Position numbers and translations under genes: made by a program. The notes under the pieces were generated by a model. It did not search any database, had not been told where the DNA came from, and saw only the letters and a program-made list of their open reading frames with translations. Positions 9,586 through 20,904 of a stretch of 64,000 nt of DNA are shown piece after piece (within the stretch, counting starts at the first letter, position 1; the number at the start of each line of letters is the position of its first letter). This DNA is from Poa pratensis (lineage: Eukaryota > Streptophyta > Magnoliopsida > Poales > Poaceae), in contig CAMZMU010000111.1 in NCBI GenBank assembly GCA_947311845.1, forward strand, positions 21,474,261 to 21,538,260. Reading direction: 5' to 3'.

Positions 9586-11172
9586 ATGGCTGATTATAGC
9601 ATGGAACCTCAAGCATGGGTTCCTTGCAACTTTCAGCAGGCTGATTGGCCCATGGAACACGCAATATGGGTTCCTAGCGTCTCTGTGTCGTGTGAGCCCG
9701 AGTCCACCGAGATGACATGTTTAGAAGAAACATCTGTCAATTGCTGTAGCAGAGGCCAGCAGCTTGTTCAGTATGCTGCTGCAGCCACAACCTGTTATGA
9801 CAACCCAGTTCCAGTAGAATTCCAGATAGTAGCAGATGACCTTCATGCTGATTACAAATTTGGGCAGAAGAAGATGTATAGGTACCCTCCAATCTTTCGA
9901 AACCTCGACGCACGGTACACCGTCCCGGCAATGGTGTCCATTGGCCCCTACCACCATCGCCAAGAGCACCTGAGGAAGGCGGAGGAGGCGAAGCATGCGG
10001 CCGCCTATGCATGCATCATGGCCTCGGAACACTGTGTTCAGGACATGTATGACGCCGTTGTGCTTGTTGCAGAGGAGGCCTTCAGCCTCTACTACTGGGA
10101 GAAGACGATGACAGCTGGTATGGACTACAAGAAGGACTTTTGCCCTATGTTGTTCTTTGATGCTTGCTTCCTAGTGCAGTGGATGCTTATGTATGTCGGC
10201 GAAACTGCATCGACTGAGGAGACTATTCCGTGGTTGTCCAATTATCTGGATCTGAACAAGAAGACCATCCATCGTGACTGCATGCTTCTTGAGAATCAGC
10301 TCCCCTGGGTGGTCGTTGAAACCCTCATGCAATTCATGCCGGAGCCCTTGAAGGTCTTTAAGAAGCTCACTGCTGGGTTGAGATTGGATCTGCAAGCTCG
10401 CGTGGTTGACAATATGGAAACTCGTAAGTTTTATGATATCTACAACCTCCAATCCAATATTCTTGTCCCACATAGTACAAGAAGAATATCGAATCGGACG
10501 GAGTACCAACCACCGCATCTCCTTGGCCTCTTCCGGGTCTGCACGGTGGGAAAAAGGGAAGACCTACAAACCCCAGCAGGAGGCGAAGATGTCATGGCGG
10601 GAAAAGAAGAGAAAGCCGACGTCACATCATTTTCAGTCAGTGCCATCGAGCTTGCCGAGATAGGCATCACCCTCACACCGAGCAAAACAACAGAGATCGC
10701 GCAAATGGGCATCCAGAATATGGGTGTCTCGTCCACCGAGCTCCGCCTTGCGCCGCTATGCCTGACCTACAAACGTGCAAGCTTCCTCGTCAATATGGCA
10801 GCATTCGAGTTCACCGCAAATCCTCAAGAAGAAGAATTTGCTGTCTCCAACTACCTGAGGCTCCTTGGCATGTTAGTGAACCGGGAGGAGGATGTGCAGG
10901 AGCTGCGATCGAAGAATCTCCTGCAAGGAGGAGGAGGACTCACCAACGACAAGGCGCTACGTTTCTTCACCAGCCTCCAGGACATCGGCCACGGCGGCGG
11001 TTATTCCCGCACAATTGATGACATTGAGGCCTACAAGAAGAAGTACCGCAACTATGTCACGGTACATGTGATTCGTTACAGATATACCAAGACCATTCTC
11101 GTGGTGCTCTCTGTCATTGCTTCAGTTTTCAGTATCTTGGGGGTGCTTATTTCAGCCCTAGAAAAGAAATAG
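9586..11172 (+). CDS. DUF247 (UPF0481) membrane-anchored protein
   Basis: A 528-residue intronless protein of the plant DUF247 family. The conserved family features are visible: YRYPPIFRNLDARYTVPAMVSIGPYHHRQEHLRKAEE near residues 105-140, the DCMLLENQLPWVV block (about 232-245), the NREEDVQELRSKNLL region (about 430), and a single C-terminal hydrophobic segment KTILVVLSVIASVFSILGVL (about 501-520) expected to anchor it in a membrane. ATG 9586 was chosen because it follows the TATA/leader and gives usual family length. DUF247 proteins are mostly of unknown function. Some act as self-incompatibility determinants at the S and Z loci of grasses. No HPS10-like partner gene is seen here, so that role is not claimed. 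Element B begins 396 bases after the stop. Confidence 0.92.
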   Translation: MADYSMEPQAWVPCNFQQADWPMEHAIWVPSVSVSCEPESTEMTCLEETSVNCCSRGQQLVQYAAAATTCYDNPVPVEFQIVADDLHADYKFGQKKMYRYPPIFRNLDARYTVPAMVSIGPYHHRQEHLRKAEEAKHAAAYACIMASEHCVQDMYDAVVLVAEEAFSLYYWEKTMTAGMDYKKDFCPMLFFDACFLVQWMLMYVGETASTEETIPWLSNYLDLNKKTIHRDCMLLENQLPWVVVETLMQFMPEPLKVFKKLTAGLRLDLQARVVDNMETRKFYDIYNLQSNILVPHSTRRISNRTEYQPPHLLGLFRVCTVGKREDLQTPAGGEDVMAGKEEKADVTSFSVSAIELAEIGITLTPSKTTEIAQMGIQNMGVSSTELRLAPLCLTYKRASFLVNMAAFEFTANPQEEEFAVSNYLRLLGMLVNREEDVQELRSKNLLQGGGGLTNDKALRFFTSLQDIGHGGGYSRTIDDIEAYKKKYRNYVTVHVIRYRYTKTILVVLSVIASVFSILGVLISALEKK

Positions 11173-11565
11173 CTGGCAGCTGCAATCAAATGCTTGATTG
11201 ATGGTGATGTTATTTTCTAAGCTTTTAACCGTTGAGTCTCTGTTTGTAAAATTCCTTGTGGCCTAATTGAGTTATGGAAAAATAGAAACTACGATGTTGC
11301 GCAAGTACATACTGTTTGTTGGCCGTGCATGGAATGTGTATTATCAAGATGACAAGACATTTATTCTCTCAGTCTACACACTACTACAATAAAGTTCAAA
11401 TCCGTATCTACCGTTCAAATCCAGTTAGAACTTAGGACGCAACATAGGGTGTTTAAGACTCAGAACCTAAACTCCAGATCATACTTCCCATGGATAGTTC
11501 AAGACTCCAAGGCAACATTCCTGCCGGCAATATACAGGCACACACAGCACACAGCCTATTCTATT
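10593..11565 (+). repeat. Duplicated DUF247 3' half, copy 1
   Basis: These 973 bases are collinear without gaps with 28330-29302 (constant offset 17737). I find about six substitutions by eye. Copy 1 stops two bases before the CACTA terminus at 11568. Copy 2 continues into the sequence expected at an unoccupied site. Confidence 0.95.
11388..11393 (+). terminator. Putative polyadenylation signal of the DUF247 gene
   Basis: AATAAA lies 216 bases after the stop codon, and the same signal is kept at 29125-29130 in the duplicated copy. Position and conservation are the support. Confidence 0.45.
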
Positions 11566-11567
11566 TT

Positions 11568-11770
11568 CACTAGTGGAAACAGGGCATTGGTCCCGGGTCG
11601 TAAGGGGCTCTAGTACCGGGTGTCCACCCGGGACTAGCAAGGCGACACTAGAGGCCCCCCCTCTGGTACCGGGTCCGTTATGACCCGGAACAACAGGCTC
11701 CCACGTGGCCGCCGAGGCGCGGGCGTGGTGGAGGACCTCTAGTCCCGATTGGTCATATGACCCGGGACCA
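11568..11770. repeat. Subterminal repeat array, left end of element B
   Basis: Repeated CTAGTACCGGG, CACCCGGGACTAG, GGTCCCGGGTCG and ATGACCCGGGACCA motifs in both orientations lie directly inside the terminal repeat. This is the typical TNP1-binding array of CACTA elements. From 11800 to 12049 the sequence is AT-rich with GTCTATTCGRTTACACG repeats (11911-12025) and no coding signal. Confidence 0.8.
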
Positions 11771-12049
11771 AGGACCTCACACGTGGCAGCTGTAATTTTT
11801 TGTTTTTCCTCCCAATTTAATATTGAAATGGTGCAAAAAAATATGCGTTTAATTAATTAAAAACAGAAACTACATATAACATATCAAAATGTTCATAAAT
11901 AAAAATATGTTCACGTCTATCCGGTTACATGGAGGTGCTCATAACCGAGACTAGAGCCCGTCTATTCGATTACACGTGTGTGGAGATCATAACCGGGACT
12001 AGAGCCCGTCTATTCGGTTACACGGGAGATCATAACCAGGACTTCACCG

Positions 12050-15000
12050 CTATTCTCCATTATATGTTCCATTTGTAGATATGACATCGCTGAGCAGAAA
12101 CCCCGCAAGTTCCTCTGCTAGTGCTTGAAAGCGCTTCTTTAGTGGCATACTCTCGCGCAATGACTCTGCCTATAAAAGAAGGAGATCAATACGAATATTA
12201 ATCATGACTATCAAAAATTATGAATGACACTGGAGATCAATTGATGAATATGATTGTTCACGTACGTCTAAAAATTTCTTTGGGTCCCGCTCAGTGACCG
12301 CACGACGAATCCACTCGCAAACGAAATATCCACAGAAATTGGTCCCCTGTGGTTGCCTCTCGATCCACTTTACGAGAATAGAATTCAATCAAATCATAGT
12401 CAACATATAGTGGTATTGAAAACTATAAATAAAGAGATGCGGAACCTAGCTAGACCGTACTACCTACCTGTGGGTGAATAAAAGTCAACTCTTCTTCAAA
12501 TGAACCTGAACCCTTTGTCCTCGCTTTGAATTGTTTCCAAACCCTGCTGGCCAAAAAAAAGAATAAATGAGTTATTAGTTGCTTGATATCTCTGAAATCA
12601 ATAAGAGAGACTGATATAGTGCGATAATGTTTGAAATTACCTTTGGAGCGTATCTAGAATGCTTTGGTACCTCTCCTCAGGCCAGTCCAATGAGTCGTAG
12701 ACTTGAACTCTTGATCTATCAACTTCAATGACTAGCAGAATGTAATGATCGCTGCGCATGATTATATACACGTCAGTAACTCATCAGTTACACTTAATTT
12801 GTACAAGCGAGTAACACTCTCTTACCTGAAGAAGTAAGGAAACATTATCTGCACCTTGAAATGTTGCTTCATTAGGGCATTTAGCAAGTTCTTCTCCGTG
12901 TCCTTCACGTGGTTTTTTAGTGTCCTTGCATTAACTCGTACTGGGTTAACGAACCCAAAGCCATAGATGCCCTTTCTGTCACATTCATCACTCTTCATTC
13001 TGCATAATACCGTAGTGAGCATAGTTAGCGATGGCAATGAACGAGCTGAGAGCTAAAGACTTTATATTTTTTGGAAATAAATGAATTGAATCACTTACAG
13101 ACAGTAGGCACCGACGAGAGCCAAGTCGAGGGCGTCAAGGTTGTATAAGTACCAGAGTTCTTCGAGCTGAATTGTGAACATGTCTTCACCCGTGAAATGA
13201 TTTTTTGTAACTTTCACAGAGATCAAAAATCAAATTCCTTTGTGGTTTTCATGTACCAACTATGGAGTTGTCGCATACATGTCGGTAGAAACTTTATCTG
13301 ATCACCTCGCAGCAGGGACCTCCCCCATTTCCATTTCCATGAATCATCTACATCAGACGAAAGAGATTTTCGTTGTCCAGTTGAGCAAGAGTAATACCAG
13401 CATCTGCAGCAAAGTCCTTCTTGAAGGATAAAGTAGGAATTAGGTCCGTCGCGGAGCCATGACCACTGGGTATAACTACGAGCGGGGCTATCGACTTGTT
13501 TGCCTGTTGTCCGAGCTGGGCAACGTCTCTTTTCCCTCTGGCACTACTACTTCCCGTCTTGCGAGAGCTACTACTTTTACTCAGAGCTCGTAAATAGTTA
13601 TCTGGCTTATTTTTCTCATATTGCGATGGTTCCGTGACGAATCCAATAGCCCACTTGTTTTCCTTTGCAGTAAATGTTTGCTTTTCCTCGGGCTTTTTCC
13701 GTGCAAGCTGTCTTTTTGTGTCTGCATCCACCCACGCATCCAATTGCTCTTTAGTCATGTCGCAAGCTCTGAGGTCGTCAAGGCTTTTGGGTACTTTTGG
13801 GAGGGGCGAACGTCGGGGGTCTCGCCCGAATCCCATGGACGACGAAGTGGCGCCCTTCCTATGTCGGGGCTCAGGAGTCGGCTCATGCGGCGGCGGAGTC
13901 GGCTCATGCGGCGGTGGAGTCGGCTCATGCGGCGGCGGAGTGGGCTGACGCGGCGGTGGAGTCGGCTCACGCGGCGGTGGAGTCGGCGCACGCGGCGGCG
14001 GAGACGACTGATGCGGAGACGACTGATGGTTGTCGTCCCCTTCATCGTCATCAGGTGGTGAATCGTGAATTGGCGGAGACGATGGTGGCCTTGGCGCCCA
14101 GCCTGCAAACTTGATGTATTTCTTCCGCCATAGAATTAGACCACCCACGACGTCCCCTAGCACCGACTCATCATCAGCTCTTGGGAACTCAAGGTTCAGT
14201 GATTCATATCCTTGTACAACTTGATCCACGCCGACACGAGCAAATCCATCTGGAATGGCATTGCCAAGCCACGATGCTGTAGAGTCAATAAAAAAAGCAT
14301 AGCCGTGCGCCGCCTTCATGGATAAGTTAAATACTGGGACATGCAGCTCACAAGTTGTTTTCTCCGTGATATAATCCACGGGGTAACTTGTCTCATCATC
14401 ACCGACCATAACCGAGGAAGCCACGCTGCTTCTGCGATGCGATGGGCCGCCTTGACTCGCTTGTTCCAGCTGAAGAGTTGGCGCCCCTTGCTCGCGCATT
14501 TGATCTATTTGCTTCTGCTGCTCCTTATAGAGAGCAACCATCTGGTCATGATTTCTTTCTAAGATCATCAACCGGTCTGATTCCTGCTGCTCCTTCCTCC
14601 TCTTTGCTCTCGCTCGGCTTCTATAAGAGTCACGGTCCTGGGAAACCCTTCAATCCACGGCACTTCTCCTAAGCCTCGTGTTGATCCTCCTTTTTCTTTG
14701 GTCCCGAGGGCCTCTGACAGCTCGTCCTTCTCTCTGTCGGAAATAAACTTTCCCTCTTTAGACTTGGCAATTAAGTCAATAATTTTTTTTGGGCTCCGTT
14801 GACTACTTTGCTTTCATCAATTATTAACTCCCTGTTTCCATGTCATACTCCCCTCCATGCGCAAGTAGCCAATTCCTTATCCTTCTGTCCCATTCCTCTG
14901 TGACCGGGTGAGCCCTTTTGCACGCAATCGGACTCAACTTTTTCCCACTTAGGCTCGGCAACTCGGTAGCCACCTGGCCCCATCTTATGGTGATACATCT

Positions 15001-15829
15001 TTTTCGCTGCATTATCTTATTCGTTTTTGACCTTTTCTTAGCTCGTTCTGATTTCTTGTACTCCAGAAATGCAGGCCAGTGAGGCCGCTGCCTCTCTCGT
15101 GTGCCGGTGAAATCCGGAAATTTCCCATCTTCATCCCACTCACGGAATAATTTGTTCTTGTAGTTATTGAATTGTTGAGCCATCTTCTTAAGAGCGAAAT
15201 GCTTGACTTTGTCCGTCATTTTTTTGTCTTCACCTCATCTTCCAAGACCGGTAGGGTGAAATGTGCAATGAGCTTGTTCCAAAGCACATCTTTGGTTCTC
15301 TCGTCGACGTAACTAACTCCCTCTAACTTTGGCTTAATCCATTCCTGAGTGCTGATATAAACGTTGTCCCTGACAGTGACTCCGCATTGATGCACAAACT
15401 TAACTGCGTTCGGCACGGGTGCCAGTGGTTGGCCAGTAGTTGCATTCACCTCGTCAATTGTGAGATGCTCATCTTTGCCCATCCCTTGGGCATGGCCTCG
15501 TTTAGTGGATTGGTTCGATGCGGAGGTCTAAAAATATGAAACATGTGTGAATACATATATGCACAAATCAGTTATTGCATCTGCTCAACATAGGCTTAAT
15601 ATACCTCGCCAGACGGCGTGGGTCCACCAATTTCCGAGTCCTCATCGTACTCGTTATTTCTTTGATCTGGTTCCATTCCCGGACCATGGTCGTTCAAAAA
15701 CTCTGAGCCATCATCTTCTTCAGCTCCTTCAGCTCCTTCCGCGGGATGCCGAAATTCCCCGGGTGCCCTAATGTAGGAAAGCATCTCTTCTTCCCCTTCT
15801 CTCGTTGCGAAGGGAGCATCGTCATCCAT
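12050..15829 (-). pseudogene. TNP1-like gene with C-terminal Ulp1-like (C48) protease domain, element B
   Basis: The start is ATG 15829 (MDDDAPF, acidic exon to 15605, donor GCGAG/GTATAT). Exon 2 begins at 15527 after TTTTTAG and holds the QCGVTVRDNVYISTQEW block and a KVKHFALKKMAQQFNNYKNK region. Frameshifts fall near 15220 and in 14600-14830. A DUF8039-like block (YPVDYITEKTTCELHVPVFN) and a proline-rich PTPPPREP repeat tract lie in 13348-14571. Downstream short exons encode a Ulp1-like fold: ELWYLYNLDALD (about 13110-13180), DHYILLVIE with the His (about 12750), VYDSLDW with the Asp (about 12700), and QPQGTNFCGYFVCEW with Gln and Cys (about 12315-12360). The C terminus reads AEELAGFLLSDVI, ending at TAG 12050-12052. 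Exon borders are approximate. Confidence 0.8.
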
Positions 15830-16539
15830 TGTTGAACTAATACAAAAAAAAGATAAAACAATAATAGCATTCGTACAATAATTCAAACTAGGGAACTATA
15901 CAAATTTGCAAAAAAACAATTTAATATTGCATCTAAAGAAAAAATCTTTGAAAAAAAACATAGGCTGTCCCAATCCCAGCCCAGCCCAAATTTGGGCCAG
16001 AACCTGTTCAAAGGTGGCCAGCGTGGTCATCGCTGGCCCACCTGCCAGCGCCCACCCGCCCCACCGCCACGTGTGACCGCCCACTGGCCATGCGTGGTCA
16101 ATGCTGGCCCACCTGCCAGCGCCCACCGCCGCGTGTGACCGCCCACTGGCCACGCGTGGTCAATGCTGGCCCACCTGCCAGCGGCCCAGTTCTGACCCCG
16201 CCGCCCTGCCTCGTGTTCACGTCCCGCCTCGTCTTCATGTCCCCGCATCGTGTTCCCACCCGGCCGCCTCGCCTTCACCCCCCATGGTCAATGCTGACCA
16301 CCAACGGCCCCCGCCCACCCGCAGTCAATGCTCCTGGCCCACTTGCCAGCGACTCGGGACGGTTCCAGCGTGGCGCTGGCCCACCCGACGGTTCCCCTCC
16401 CGACGGTTCCAGGGGGCCCACCCAACTGTTCCCCTTCCCCGCGACGGTTCCGTCCTTGGTCTTTAAAAAGGGACGCGCCCGTGCGGATAGGGACACTCCA
16501 CTTCGCTCCGCTCCCACAGAGTCCAGTGCCCTCGCCGCC
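15830..16539. other. Spacer and promoter region of the element B accessory ORF, with tandem repeats
   Basis: About 16021-16190 holds a tandem repeat of roughly 62-71 bp (CGTGGTCAATGCTGGCCCACC...CCCACTGGCCA), two full units and a partial third. Further GTCAATGCT cores occur near 16285 and 16323. A TTTAAAAAGGG box at about 16462 lies some 75 bases before ATG 16540 on the + strand. No other coding signal is supported. Confidence 0.6.
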
Positions 16540-17422
16540 ATGTCGCGCTGGTTCGGGAAGTCCCGAAGTACGAGGCCGGTGAGTCCTCCGGCCATCGCGG
16601 CGCTTATCCACCGCCTCCACCGCCGGCGGCCTTGGGCATCGTTCCGCAGGGCGTGCGGAGGACCGCGCCACCGGTGCGTGTCGCCCCCGCACCCGCCGCG
16701 CCATCACGCACGCCGGAGTGCCAGTGGCATTGGGACAACGCCGCCACGCTGGAGTGGAGCGACGTCCACCTCCCCGAGGGTTGGCACCTGAACCCGCAGA
16801 GGATTCCGGTGCCCGCGGTCCTGCTCCCTGTGAGGCAAATGGACAGGGAGATCATGCGCCGGCGCCACCTCCTCCCGCCGGAGCTCCGCAACGACCCCGC
16901 CTACGCGGCGGACTCCCCACACTGGGAGCAGTGGCTCAAGGACGAGCACGAGGAGCGCCGCCGCTCCTACTTCGCCCCGGCGCCCCGCGCCGTCCAATCC
17001 GCCTACCCAGCGCTGCCCGGCGCGCTGTGGTTCGAGGAGGAGGTCCCGAGGACGACGAGGACCCGGACATGCAGGCCGCCTACGAGGCCTCCAACCGCAC
17101 CCTCGTCGAGGACGAGATCAAGCGGTGGGAGGCCGTGCTGGCCCAGGTCCAGGCTAATGCGGCCGTGGCCCTGATGCCGCCGCCGCCACCGCCGCCGCCA
17201 CCGCAGTACTACGACCTGGACGAGGTCGAGCCATGGCACTACGCCATGGAACGCGAGCAGGCGTGGCAGGGCATTCCGCCGCCGCCTCCTCTGCCTCCCG
17301 GCCTCGTTGGCCAGTCCTGGGTGTTTACCGGCGGGAGCTGGTCGCCACAGGAGCAGGAGGAGGCGTGGCCACAGTGGCAGGAGCAGCCACCGCCACCGGA
17401 GGGCCAGCCACCGCAGCAGCAG

Positions 17423-18925
17423 TGTCGGGGATGTAACCCCGGGTACCTCAAAGTTGTTGGTGTTGTTGTATTAATAAAAGAGAATGAACCAATAAAAGAT
17501 AGAGGAAAGGGCAGGAAATGACAATCTGGGCCGACACTGCATTTAACTCGGTTAAACGAAGGTGCCAAATCTCGGATTGGGCAGAGATATGGTTATCCCG
17601 GAATAAGGCCGACATTTTCTTATCTCGGATTGACCGAGACCACGTTGCTTCGGCAGGCCGAATCTCCTCCTCTGCCCCGGACGGGCCAGCAGCTGCCTTA
17701 CCTCGGCTGGACCTCGCGTATCGATGCACTGCCGCTTATCTCGGTCTGGGCCAGGATCCAGTGCAGGCCGAGCCTCCCTCAGTCTCAGCTGGACCGAGAC
17801 GTTCTCCTCAGGCTGGGCCATGACGGGATCGAACCTGCACGCCTACACTCGCCACCTCGGGAAGGCCTCGCTCCCAGCCTCGGGCGGGCAGTCGCTAGAC
17901 CGGCACGTGGTCAACTCGGCCGAGCCAGGGTCTCCTCAGATCAGCCCGACACATCAACTGCTTGGTTGGGCCAAGGCCGGGACTTCTTCAGCTCAGCTCG
18001 GTTGGGCCAAGGACGGGGTTTCCTTTCTTCAATCCGGCTGGGCCAAGTCGCGACACCTCGGCTGGACCGAGTGTTGCTTACCTCGGTTGGCCAAGTCTCC
18101 ACAGTCTCGGCAGCAACCGAGTTCGTCACCTCGGCTGGCCTCTCCAGTCTCGGATTGGGCCGAGGCCTTCCTACCCGACATCGCCACACTCTACCGACGT
18201 CTCCATCAATCGTCACCGGAGGTTTCATCGACCGGCACCCAGGTTAGACCGGCGTGTCACCTCGGCTGCTACCGCTACTTCAACCGGGACATCCCCATCC
18301 GAGTCATCCTAGCAGCAACCTCGTCTAGTACAAGATGCTCCTGCCACCTCCGGAGATGCCGGAGACAGAAGCTACAAGACAAAGGAAAGGACGGACGGGA
18401 CGTGCCAGCCCATCCCCATGACGTTACTGCAGTGCGGATAAGACCCCAGTAGTCAAATCAGCATGACAAGACCCCAGTAGTCAAATCAGTATGACAAGAC
18501 CCCAGTAGTCACATCAGCTACAGTGTACGTGAACAGTGTATCTTGTCTGCTTGTCCCCTCACCTTGTCCCCTGGGTACCAGGGGGAAGAGGCAAAGACAC
18601 GCCGCGCGGGTGCGCGCAGAGGCCCGTGGGCTCTTTTCTCCCCGTAGCCCTCTTATTCTTCCTTGAGTCATTCTCCATGGATGAGACATACAGCTCGAGG
18701 AGCATTTGTACCCACCGCATATGAGAAGAGAATACACCAAAGTAGGATAGATGCTGCAGTAGGGGTTTTACCTCCTCACGAGGGCCCCGAAGCAGGGTAG
18801 ATCTTTGTGTTTGCAGTGTTCTTCGTGTGCGATTCCATCGCGCAATCCCTCCCCGAATCCTCAAGCATCCGTTCGGCCCCAGACTAAGCCATCCCCATGG
18901 CATCTGCGTGATTCCCACCACGACA
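17423..18925 (+). repeat. 5' LTR of the nested retrotransposon
   Basis: 1503 bp. Compared with the 3' LTR it carries a different 60-70-bp stretch (about 18525-18590, AGTGTACGTGAACAGTGTAT...) where the 3' LTR has CTATATAAAGGGCACC. The promoter-proximal TATA is therefore missing from the LTR that would drive transcription. Confidence 0.93.
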
Positions 18926-19174
18926 GTTGGCGCCCACCGTGGGGCTGACAGTGGCGCTTCCTGGATCAATTCGGACGGGACCTTCGTCATCAACGCGGGG
19001 ACTCGACATCGCCATTGTCCCCGCGCTCTAGCTTGCCGCTGTGAGCAGAGGCTAGTGCTGCCTCCACCAACGGACATCATCGACAGATCCTGGATGAGAA
19101 AAGTGACTCGGGGACTCAACGTCGACAGCGTCCCCAGGTATTAACTCATTCGCTAGTTGACTAGAGTTCAAATC

Positions 19175-19440
19175 CGGTTTACCCTGAAAATCAGAGTTAC
19201 CCTAGAAATCTGAGTTACCCTGGAAATCCGGGTTACCCTGAAAATCCGAGTCACCCTGAAAATCCGAGTCAAGTCTTGAAAATCCGAGTCAACTTTTGGA
19301 AATCCGAGTCAAGTCTTGGAAATCCGAGTCAAGGTTGAAAAATCCGAGTTAAGGCTTGGAAATCCGAGTTAAGTCTTGGAAATCCGAGTTAAGTTCAGGA
19401 AATCCGAGTTAAGCTTGGAAATCCGAGTTAAGGTTGGAAT
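19175..19440 (+). repeat. Short tandem repeat in the nested retrotransposon
   Basis: About a dozen copies of a roughly 20-24-bp unit, consensus GGAAATCCGAGTTAAGTCTT with variants ending in ACCCTG or GGTT. Non-coding. Confidence 0.85.
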
Positions 19441-20446
19441 CCGGCATATATTGGTCATATCCGGCATAAAAGTGGCTCAAACCGAGATATTGGTGGCCCA
19501 GGCCGACATATTGATATCCAGGCTGGCATTAGCATTTTCCTCGACTGCTCCAACAACACTGCCTTGTAAGTATCAGTTATATGTCTGCATTATGCTTCTA
19601 GATAGTCTCAAACAGTACTCGGGGACTGCCCCCTTTTTTCTGTCTTGCTTAGTTGTTGTTTTCCCGGAGCAAGATGTCTTGACCCGGGGACTGGCTGGCC
19701 AGTCAGTTTGCTTTTTCTCCTAGATCTGTAAAGTAACTCGGGGACTCGGTTAAGACCGAGTCTTTTTCTACATGCATAGTTTTGCTACAAGTAATCTCTG
19801 TCACATGCTGTGGTTAATTCCGCCTGTTAGTTGATCCGTTGTTTAAATTAAATATTCAGTATATATATGTCTGTACTAACGTGGGAATGTGGCATCGGTT
19901 TTACCGAGACAATATTCATCACCAAGATATCATGGCATTATCGGTATTCTCCAAGTTGCCGGTTATTTCGGTTTGCCACAGTATCACGGCATCATTCCAT
20001 GTCTCAAATCACCGTTTATTTCGGATCGCCAACATATCACGGCATTATCTCATCTCAAATCACCGTTTATGTTGGTTCGCCAAAATATCACGGCATCTCT
20101 CTCATATCCTAAATTATCTCATGATCGCTGTTTTACCAGCTTATCCGACTAACATGGTTCTTCAGTCATCCCAGTTTGCTAGAGTATCATAGCATTGCTA
20201 TCCCGGTTTAGTGAGTCGAAGAGTATTCCGACTCGCTGGGCATACTAGGTTGGGATATATCTCAAACCGGCATAAGGCAAATGCCTATGATGGCAAAATG
20301 CCAGATCAGCCAATGACGGCTATATGTGTTGGACCAGCTAAAAGCTGCCAACATATCTGCACGGTAATGCCCAGAGTGGCTAAAAACCGACATACGAGAT
20401 ATGCCCATGTCAATCCAGCTCAGGCTGTTGACATCTGATGTTGGTA

Positions 20447-20705
20447 AATGCCCAGAGAGGCCGAGATACCGAGACATGTGTGATATGCCCAGAATGGCCG
20501 AGGTACCGAGACATGTGTGATATGCCTAGAGTGGCCGAGGTACCGAGACATGTGTGATATGCCCAGAGTGGCCGAGGTACCGAGACATGTGTGATATGCC
20601 CAGAGTGGCCGAGGTACCGAGACATATGTGATGTGCCCAGAGAGGCCGAGGTACCGAGACATATGTGATATGCCCAGAGAGGCCGAGGTACCGAGGCATA
20701 TGAGA
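20447..20705 (+). repeat. 37-bp tandem repeat in the nested retrotransposon
   Basis: About seven head-to-tail units of 37 bp (GATATGCCCAGAGTGGCCGA followed by GGTACCGAGACATGTGT), with only a few changes between units. Non-coding; apparent long reverse-strand frames here are by-products of the periodicity. Confidence 0.9.
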
Positions 20706-20904
20706 TATGTCCGTGTAGGTTATATGTTGGTCCAGTTAATGCTGGCGGCATAGGACTTCGCTATTGCCCAGAGTGGCTGAAAACCGACATATAGTGGTGC
20801 CCATGCAGGCAGGATGTTGTGGTTATGGAGGCTTTTCGGTATGGTTACTTGTTTTTGTAAGTCTGCGCGTGACTCTGCGAGTCCCCCACAGCCTCGGGGA
20901 CTAA

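Noticed and set aside
20447..20705. CRISPR-like appearance (regular 37-bp period)
   Set aside because: Units are head-to-tail without unique spacers, and the context is a plant retrotransposon.
20410..20751. Long reverse-strand frames with a repeating SRYLGHSGHITHV pattern
   Set aside because: A product of the 37-bp tandem repeat in a non-coding retrotransposon interior.
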